From Rhodococcus opacus (GTDB lineage: Bacteria; Actinomycetota; Actinomycetes; Mycobacteriales; Mycobacteriaceae), in NCBI RefSeq assembly GCF_012396235.1, contig NZ_JAAXPA010000004.1:186001-250000 (forward strand): a DNA stretch of 64,000 nt. The letters are read 5' to 3'. Made by a program: the position numbers and the translations under genes. Below the pieces are notes generated by a model. The model made no database searches, was not told where the DNA came from, and worked only from the letters and a program-made list of their open reading frames with translations. Below are positions 59,108 through 64,000 of the stretch, piece by piece. The first letter of the stretch is position 1. Every line of letters begins with the position of its first letter.

Positions 59108-60679
59108 GTGACGACCACAGCGGCAGAGCCGAATTCCTCCACCACCCGCGCACTCGGCGGGCGGGCCAGGGCGTTCCTGCTCGCCGCGGTGGCAGCCTGT
59201 GCGGCGTGCGGGCTGATCTACGAACTGGCTCTGCTGACACTGTCGGTCAGTCTGACCGGCGGCGGGATCACCCAGACGTCGCTGATCGTCGCGGGTTTCG
59301 TGGCCGCACTCGGAGTGGGGGCCCTCGCCGCCAAGCCGCTGCTCTCCACCGCGGCCGCGTCGTTCGTGGTCGTCGAGATCGTCCTCGGGCTCGTCGGCGG
59401 GTTCAGCGCGGTGACGCTGTACGTCACCTTTACGTTCTTCGGTTCCAGCGCAATCGTTCTGGTGCTCGCCACCGCACTGATCGGTGTGCTGGTGGGCGCC
59501 GAGGTGCCGCTGCTGATGACGCTGCTGCAGTCGGGCCGCAGCGACACCGACGCCGAGAGCACCGGAAAAGTGCTGGCAAACCTCAACGCCGCCGACTACG
59601 CAGGCGCCCTGGTCGGGGGCCTGCTCTGGCCGTTCGTCCTGCTACCGGTCGCCGGGATGATCCGCGGCGCCGCCATCACCGGCATCATCAACCTCGTTGC
59701 CGCCGCGGTGGTGGCGCTGATCCTGCTGCGGTGGCAGCTGAGCCTGCGCACCCGGCTGCTCGCCGTCGTGGCAATGCTCGTCGCCGCCGCATGCATCGCG
59801 GTGCTGCTGGTGCGCGCCGACGGCATCGAGACCACGTCGCGGCAACGGCTCTACACCGACCCGGTGGTCGCCGCGGAAAGGTCGCAGTACCAGGAGATCG
59901 TCGTCACCGAGCGCGGGGGAGACGTGCGGCTCTTCCTCGACGGCGACCTCCAGTTCTCCAGCGTCGACGAACATCGGTACACCGAATCGCTGGTATACCC
60001 CGCGATGGCCGCCGACCCGAAACGGGTGCTGATCCTCGGCGGGGGCGACGGCCTCGCCGCCCGGGAGGTCCTGCGACTGCCCGGGGTCCAGGAGATCGTG
60101 CAGGTGGAACTCGACCCTGCGGTCGTCGAACTCGCGAACACCCGGTTGTCCGGGCTGAATCAGGGGGCATTGCAGGACCCGCGGGTGCACGTCGTCCTCG
60201 ACGACGCATTCCGGTGGCTACGCGACGCACCCGACTCGGGATTCGACGCCGTCATCGTCGACCTCCCCGACCCGGACACCCCGGCGCTCGGACGCCTGTA
60301 CTCCACCGAGTTCTACGGTCTCGCCGCCGCCGCCCTGAACCCCGGCGGACTGATGGTGGTGCAGTCGGGAAGCCCCTATTCGACGCCGGACGCGTACTGG
60401 CGCACCACATCGACGGTCGCGTCCGCGGGTCTGGCCGTCACGCCGTACCACGTGCTGGTGCCGAGTTTCGGGGACTGGGGTTACGTCCTCGCCCGGCGCG
60501 GACCCGAACCGCCGGCCCTGCGCCTACCCCGCGACGTCCCCGAACTGCGCTTCCTCGACGAGCCGACCCTCGCCGCGTCCGCGATCTTCCCGCGCGACCG
60601 TCCCCGCCGCGAACTCGAGCCCTCCACCCTCGACCGCCCGCGCATCGTCGACGACATGCGGAAGGGCTACGAGCGCTGA
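59108..60679 (+). CDS. membrane-bound polyamine aminopropyltransferase (spermidine synthase-like)
   Basis: 523 aa with a GTG start. The first 240 residues carry about seven membrane helices, beginning AACAACGLIYELALLTLS. The C-terminal part is a spermidine-synthase-like methyltransferase fold with the substrate-Tyr/Asp region SSVDEHRYTESLVYPA, VLILGGGDGLAAREVL, VELDPAVVELA and VDLPDPDTPALGRLYS. It would transfer an aminopropyl group from decarboxylated SAM to a diamine or other acceptor at the membrane. Last gene of the DUF4178-DUF2617-DUF4247-DUF350 run. Confidence 0.85.
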   Translation: MTTTAAEPNSSTTRALGGRARAFLLAAVAACAACGLIYELALLTLSVSLTGGGITQTSLIVAGFVAALGVGALAAKPLLSTAAASFVVVEIVLGLVGGFSAVTLYVTFTFFGSSAIVLVLATALIGVLVGAEVPLLMTLLQSGRSDTDAESTGKVLANLNAADYAGALVGGLLWPFVLLPVAGMIRGAAITGIINLVAAAVVALILLRWQLSLRTRLLAVVAMLVAAACIAVLLVRADGIETTSRQRLYTDPVVAAERSQYQEIVVTERGGDVRLFLDGDLQFSSVDEHRYTESLVYPAMAADPKRVLILGGGDGLAAREVLRLPGVQEIVQVELDPAVVELANTRLSGLNQGALQDPRVHVVLDDAFRWLRDAPDSGFDAVIVDLPDPDTPALGRLYSTEFYGLAAAALNPGGLMVVQSGSPYSTPDAYWRTTSTVASAGLAVTPYHVLVPSFGDWGYVLARRGPEPPALRLPRDVPELRFLDEPTLAASAIFPRDRPRRELEPSTLDRPRIVDDMRKGYER

Positions 60680-60686
60680 CGCGCCC

Positions 60687-60726
60687 GTGAGTACTTCTTA
60701 ACCGCCGGGCGTTAATAAGTACTCAC
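60687..60726. terminator. 40-nt inverted repeat, probable terminator
   Basis: GTGAGTACTT (60687-60696) pairs with AAGTACTCAC (60717-60726). After one C/T mismatch, TTAAC (60698-60702) pairs with GTTAA (60711-60715), leaving an 8-nt GC-rich loop. It begins 7 bp after the aminopropyltransferase stop. It may end that operon or serve as a regulatory site before marR. Confidence 0.55.
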
Positions 60727-60740
60727 AGGCCGAAGGCATA

Positions 60741-60758
60741 TAGTTCATGGATATACTA
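60741..60758. promoter_or_regulatory. operator TAGT-N10-ACTA before marR
   Basis: An inverted repeat overlapping a likely -10, TATACT (60752-60757). It shares most of its bases with the site at 61417-61434 before hmgA, which suggests autoregulation by the MarR protein. Confidence 0.6.
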
Positions 60759-60812
60759 AATGCGGAGATGGCGGGCACTGGGCCCGCCACCGGCTCGCGA
60801 TAGGGTTCCCCC

Positions 60813-61367
60813 ATGACCGATGACGCAGCGCCGGTGCCCGTCGAGGTGCCCGACGGCCTCGACTTCTGGTCGTTCATCGAACTGGCGAACAGGCGCCTGA
60901 GCACGGAATACGGCTCGACGCACGAACTCGCCACCCAGGTGCTTCTGACGTTGAACCGCGCGTCGAACGTGGTGACGTACGACCTGGAGTCGTCGATTCA
61001 CCGTCCGCGCGGGCTGTCGTGGTCGGCGTTCCGGCTGATGTTCGTGACGTGGCTGGCCGGCCCCGTCGAGTCGAAGACGGCGGCCAAACTCACCGGCATG
61101 AGCAGGGCTGCGGTCTCGAATCTGACGAAGACGCTGGTCGGTGGCGGTCTGATGGAGCGGACTCCGGACGAGCGGGACGGCCGGTCCGTCCAGCTGTCGC
61201 TCACCGAGAAGGGCCGGAGCGAGATCGGTGAGATCTACCGTGAGCAGAACGAGCGGGAACATGCCTGGGCGAGTGTTCTCACCGAACCGGAGCAGCGCAT
61301 TCTCGTCATGCTGCTGGACAAGCTGATCACCAATCGCAGCCAGTTCGACGTCCGCGGTCGTAACTGA
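60813..61367 (+). CDS. MarR-family regulator, probable homogentisate-pathway repressor
   Basis: 184 aa. A MarR winged helix with SKTAAKLTGMSRAAVSNLTKTL and the wing DERDGRSVQLSLTEKG, plus a 40-residue N-terminal extension. It lies 99 bp upstream of hmgA in the same direction. Matching palindromes precede both genes, so it probably controls itself and the hmgA-fahA operon in response to a pathway intermediate (inference). Confidence 0.88.
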   Translation: MTDDAAPVPVEVPDGLDFWSFIELANRRLSTEYGSTHELATQVLLTLNRASNVVTYDLESSIHRPRGLSWSAFRLMFVTWLAGPVESKTAAKLTGMSRAAVSNLTKTLVGGGLMERTPDERDGRSVQLSLTEKGRSEIGEIYREQNEREHAWASVLTEPEQRILVMLLDKLITNRSQFDVRGRN

Positions 61368-61416
61368 GCCTGCTGTGCCTCCCGGAAAATCTGTGCTTGC
61401 TATCACGCCCGCAATT

Positions 61417-61434
61417 TAGTTAATGTGTTTACTA
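61417..61434. promoter_or_regulatory. operator TAGT-N10-ACTA before hmgA
   Basis: Same arms and spacing as the site before marR. Over 20 bp (two bases 5' plus the 18-mer) 15-16 positions agree. It lies 33 bp before the hmgA start, over a -10-like TTTACT. Confidence 0.6.
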
Positions 61435-61466
61435 CTACGGAACACGCACTTCTAGGGAGGCCGGTC

Positions 61467-62666
61467 ATGGCGTTCTATCGGCACGTGGGCAACATCCCGC
61501 CCAAGCGGCACACCCAGCACCGTGACGACAACGGTCAGCTCTACTTCGAGGAATTGATGGGAGAAGAGGGCTTCTCCTCCGACTCCTCACTGCTCTACCA
61601 CCGCCACATCCCGTCGGCGATCGTCGATGCCACCGTGTGGGAGCTGCCCGACCAGAGCACGACTCCCAATCATCCGCTCAAGCCGCGCCACCTGAAGTTG
61701 CACGACCTGTTCCCCGAGACGGTCTGGGCCGACACCGATGTGGTCACCGGACGACGGTTGATCCTCGGCAACGCGGACGTCCGCATCTCCTACGTGGTCG
61801 CCGGCAAGGAGTCGCCGCTGTACCGCAACGCGATCGGCGACGAGATGGTCTACGTCGAATCCGGCGCCGCCACCGTCGAAACCGTGTTCGGCGCGCTCGA
61901 GGCGAAGCAGGGCGACTACGTTCTCATTCCGATGTCGACCACCCACCGCTGGATCCCGCGCGGCCCGGAACCGTTGCGCGCCTACGCGATGGAGGCCAAC
62001 AGTCACATCGTCCCGCCGAAGCGTTACCTGTCCCGGTTCGGCCAGTTGCTCGAGAACGCACCCTACTGCGAGCGCGACCTGCACGGGCCGTCCGACACGT
62101 TGCAGGTCGAGGGCGCCGACGTGGAGGTGCTCGTCAAGCACCGCACGTCGCACGGGATCGTCGGCACGCGAATGGTGTACCCGCAGCATCCCTTCGACGT
62201 CGTGGGCTGGGACGGGTGCCTCTACCCCTACACGTTCAACATCTCCGACTACGAGCCCATCACCGGTCGCGTGCACCAGCCGCCGCCGGCGCATCAGGCG
62301 TTCGAGGGCAACAACTTCGTCATCTGCAACTTCGTGCCCCGCAAGGTCGACTACCACCCGCTGTCGATTCCGGTGCCGTACTACCACTCGAACGTCGACT
62401 CCGACGAGATCATGTTCTACGTCGGCGGAGACTACGAGGCGCGCAAGGGTTCCGGCATCGGCCAGGGTTCGATCTCGATTCACCCCGGCGGGCATGCGCA
62501 CGGTCCGCAGCCGGGCGCGTACGAACGCAGCATCGGGGCCGAGTTCTTCGACGAACTCGCCGTCATGGTCGACACGTTCCGCCCGCTCGAACTCGGCGAG
62601 GGTGCAGTGGCCTGCGAGGACTCGGGCTACGCGTGGACGTGGGCAGGACGGGGGCCCAAGCAGTGA
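61467..62666 (+). CDS. hmgA: homogentisate 1,2-dioxygenase
   Basis: 399 aa. It opens the ring of homogentisate to maleylacetoacetate with Fe(II) and O2, in tyrosine and phenylalanine catabolism. Cupin features are GDEMVYVESGAATVETVFG and the C-terminal metal region VPYYHSNVDSDEIMFYVGG with ISIHPGGHAHGPQPG, which holds the His/Glu ligands. The ATG at 61467 follows TAGGGAGG; an upstream in-frame start at 61425 has no ribosome site. The stop overlaps the next gene by 4 nt. Confidence 0.96.
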   Translation: MAFYRHVGNIPPKRHTQHRDDNGQLYFEELMGEEGFSSDSSLLYHRHIPSAIVDATVWELPDQSTTPNHPLKPRHLKLHDLFPETVWADTDVVTGRRLILGNADVRISYVVAGKESPLYRNAIGDEMVYVESGAATVETVFGALEAKQGDYVLIPMSTTHRWIPRGPEPLRAYAMEANSHIVPPKRYLSRFGQLLENAPYCERDLHGPSDTLQVEGADVEVLVKHRTSHGIVGTRMVYPQHPFDVVGWDGCLYPYTFNISDYEPITGRVHQPPPAHQAFEGNNFVICNFVPRKVDYHPLSIPVPYYHSNVDSDEIMFYVGGDYEARKGSGIGQGSISIHPGGHAHGPQPGAYERSIGAEFFDELAVMVDTFRPLELGEGAVACEDSGYAWTWAGRGPKQ

Positions 62667-63520
62667 TCTCCGCCCTCTTCGCCGGCCTCTGCGACGACGC
62701 CGCACTCTTCCCGCCCGGTAACGCACCCCTGCCCGACGCCGTGCCCGCGCACGCCAGGCATTTGTCGGCGCCGTACGCGGATCTGGTCGGCCCCTTCGTC
62801 TTTCCCGTCGCCCGGCTCGACGAACTGACACCTGGTCCGCTCGATCTGAGCCTGACACTGCCCGGCGGCCCGGCCACGCTCGAACCCGCACTGGACCGCC
62901 TCGCGCAGATCGACGGTGCCACCGCGGTGGCACTCGAGATCGCGGTCCCGGCCGAGCAGACGGCCGCGGAGTTCTTCGCCGCGATGGACGCCGTCGAGAC
63001 GCTGACCGCCGGACTCGACGTGTTCGTGGAGGTTCCGCGCGGCGAGCGTCGCGCCGATTTCCTCGCCGCGCTGACCGGTAGCCAGTTCGCCGCGAAGTTC
63101 CGCACGGGAGGCGTGGTCGCCGAGGCCTACCCGGACGAGGACGAACTCGCGTCCGCCCTCGCCACCGTCATCGCGTCGGGCGTTCCGTTCAAGGCCACAG
63201 CCGGGCTGCACCACGCCGTCCGCAACACCGATCCGCACACGGGATTCGAACAGCACGGTTTCCTCAACGTGCTGCTCGCCACCCGGCACGCACTCGGCGG
63301 CGCCGGTGTCGACGAGGTGGCCGCCACCCTCGCCGAACGTGACGGCGCACTGCTCGCCCGCGCACTGCGCGACCTCCCGGCCGACGTCGTCGGCGCCGTT
63401 CGCACCGCCTTCCGATCCTTCGGCACGTGCAGCATCCTCGAACCCCTCGAGGATCTCGTCGCACTGAACCTCGTGCCGTCTTCCGCCCTCGCCTCCGCAG
63501 ATCAAGGAGCCCACGCATGA
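62663..63520 (+). CDS. unknown protein between hmgA and fahA
   Basis: 285 aa with a GTG start overlapping the hmgA stop. No family is recognised with certainty. The N-terminus CDDAALFPPGNAPLPDAV, a central AKFRTGGVVAEAYP and KATAGLHHAVRN suggest an alpha/beta or TIM-barrel-like enzyme with conserved Lys, Arg and His. It overlaps fahA by 4 nt, so it is translated with the homogentisate pathway. It sits where a maleylacetoacetate isomerase is needed, but resembles neither the glutathione-S-transferase type nor the mycothiol DinB type. Function not assigned. Confidence 0.85.
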   Translation: MISALFAGLCDDAALFPPGNAPLPDAVPAHARHLSAPYADLVGPFVFPVARLDELTPGPLDLSLTLPGGPATLEPALDRLAQIDGATAVALEIAVPAEQTAAEFFAAMDAVETLTAGLDVFVEVPRGERRADFLAALTGSQFAAKFRTGGVVAEAYPDEDELASALATVIASGVPFKATAGLHHAVRNTDPHTGFEQHGFLNVLLATRHALGGAGVDEVAATLAERDGALLARALRDLPADVVGAVRTAFRSFGTCSILEPLEDLVALNLVPSSALASADQGAHA

Positions 63521-64000
63521 CCGTCCTCGACATCCCCGCCGATTCCCTCTTCGGGATCGAGAACCTGCCGTACGGCGTGTTCTCGACCGCCGACTCGGCC
63601 CCACGGGTCGGAGTGCGGGTGGGAGATTCCGTCGTGGATCTCGCCGCCGCCCTGGGTGACGACGTCTTCGCGCAGCCCACCCTCAACGCCTTCATGGCGC
63701 AGGGCCGGGCCCGCTGGACCGAGGTCCGCAGGCAGATCACCGAACTCGTGCAGGGCGACGTCGCCGACACCGCGGTGTTCGCCGTCGAGGACGTGACGAT
63801 GCACCTGCCGGTGGCCGTCGCCGACTACGTCGACTTCTACGCCTCCGAGAATCACGCCACCAACCTCGGCCGACTGTTCCGCCCCGACTCCGAGCCTCTG
63901 ATGCCCAACTGGAAGCACCTGCCGGTCGGGTACCACGGGCGGTCGAGCACCGTCATCGTGTCGGGCATCGACGTCATCCGGCCCTGCGGGCAGCGCAAGA
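63517..64000 (+). CDS. fahA: fumarylacetoacetase, N-terminal part, cut by window end
   Basis: 161 codons are visible. The small N-terminal FAH domain (ENLPYGVFSTADSAPRVGVRVGDSVVDLA) leads into the catalytic domain start DYVDFYASENHATNLG with the conserved Asp and His, then LPVGYHGRSSTVIVSG. It hydrolyses fumarylacetoacetate to fumarate and acetoacetate. The start overlaps the upstream gene by 4 nt, after AAGGAGCCC. The C-terminus lies beyond the window. Confidence 0.95.
   Translation, partial: MTVLDIPADSLFGIENLPYGVFSTADSAPRVGVRVGDSVVDLAAALGDDVFAQPTLNAFMAQGRARWTEVRRQITELVQGDVADTAVFAVEDVTMHLPVAVADYVDFYASENHATNLGRLFRPDSEPLMPNWKHLPVGYHGRSSTVIVSGIDVIRPCGQRK

Overview
The window is high-GC actinobacterial chromosome, most likely from a large-genome Rhodococcus close to R. 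jostii or R. opacus. Supporting signs are the strong C/G third-position bias, many GTG starts, genes chained by 4-nt ATGA/GTGA overlaps, many TetR/SDR/acyl-CoA dehydrogenase genes, an EspG/PPE-like type VII secretion set, an MMPL transporter and DtxR/IdeR-type iron boxes. The genus call is inference from content. No IS element, phage, CRISPR array or rRNA is visible. The only RNA gene is an initiator tRNA-fMet.

Layout. 1-11018: Entner-Doudoroff and gluconate block. It holds a ROK regulator cut by the window edge, zwf-edd-eda, a second ROK regulator, a sugar MFS symporter, a FadR-type GntR regulator, and gluconate permease plus gluconokinase. 11133-18719: an HSL-type esterase, a DHA2 drug exporter with a divergent MarR gene, a transglutaminase-like protein, a monoacylglycerol lipase-like hydrolase, a phytoene-desaturase-like FAD enzyme and a cytochrome P450. 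18781-23080: tRNA-fMet, then (reading right to left) a four-gene type VII substrate cassette (small helical protein, DUF3558 lipoprotein, PPE-like protein, EspG-like chaperone) that continues into DUF309 and Lon-substrate-binding-domain genes. 23178-24521: a 13E12-type HNH protein.

24573-36230: CoA-linked catabolic region with three TetR regulators, three acyl-CoA dehydrogenases, four SDRs, a quinone oxidoreductase-like enzyme, an SRPBCC protein and an ACAD11-type kinase. One dehydrogenase gene has a codon-usage mosaic. 36873-40683: six-gene alkylation-repair operon (ogt, sigma factor, second ogt, 2OG-Fe(II) oxygenase, alkB, alkA). 40680-44853: MMPL transporter, a PolA-like exonuclease/polymerase and a 69-aa ORF.

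44855-56982: catechol-type siderophore locus with a DUF3533/YhgE-like membrane protein, a free-standing aryl carrier protein, an EntS-like exporter, a siderophore-binding lipoprotein, a C-A-T-C-A-T-TE NRPS and a free-standing isochorismatase. Iron boxes lie at the three control points. The first A domain reads as threonine-specific, which suggests a DHB-Thr-X product. The rest of the DHB pathway must be elsewhere. 57098-60679: five-gene cluster DUF4178-DUF2617-DUF4247-DUF350-membrane aminopropyltransferase. 60687-64000: tyrosine/homogentisate catabolism with a MarR regulator, hmgA, an unknown gene and fahA (cut by the window end). A shared TAGT-N10-ACTA operator sits before marR and hmgA.
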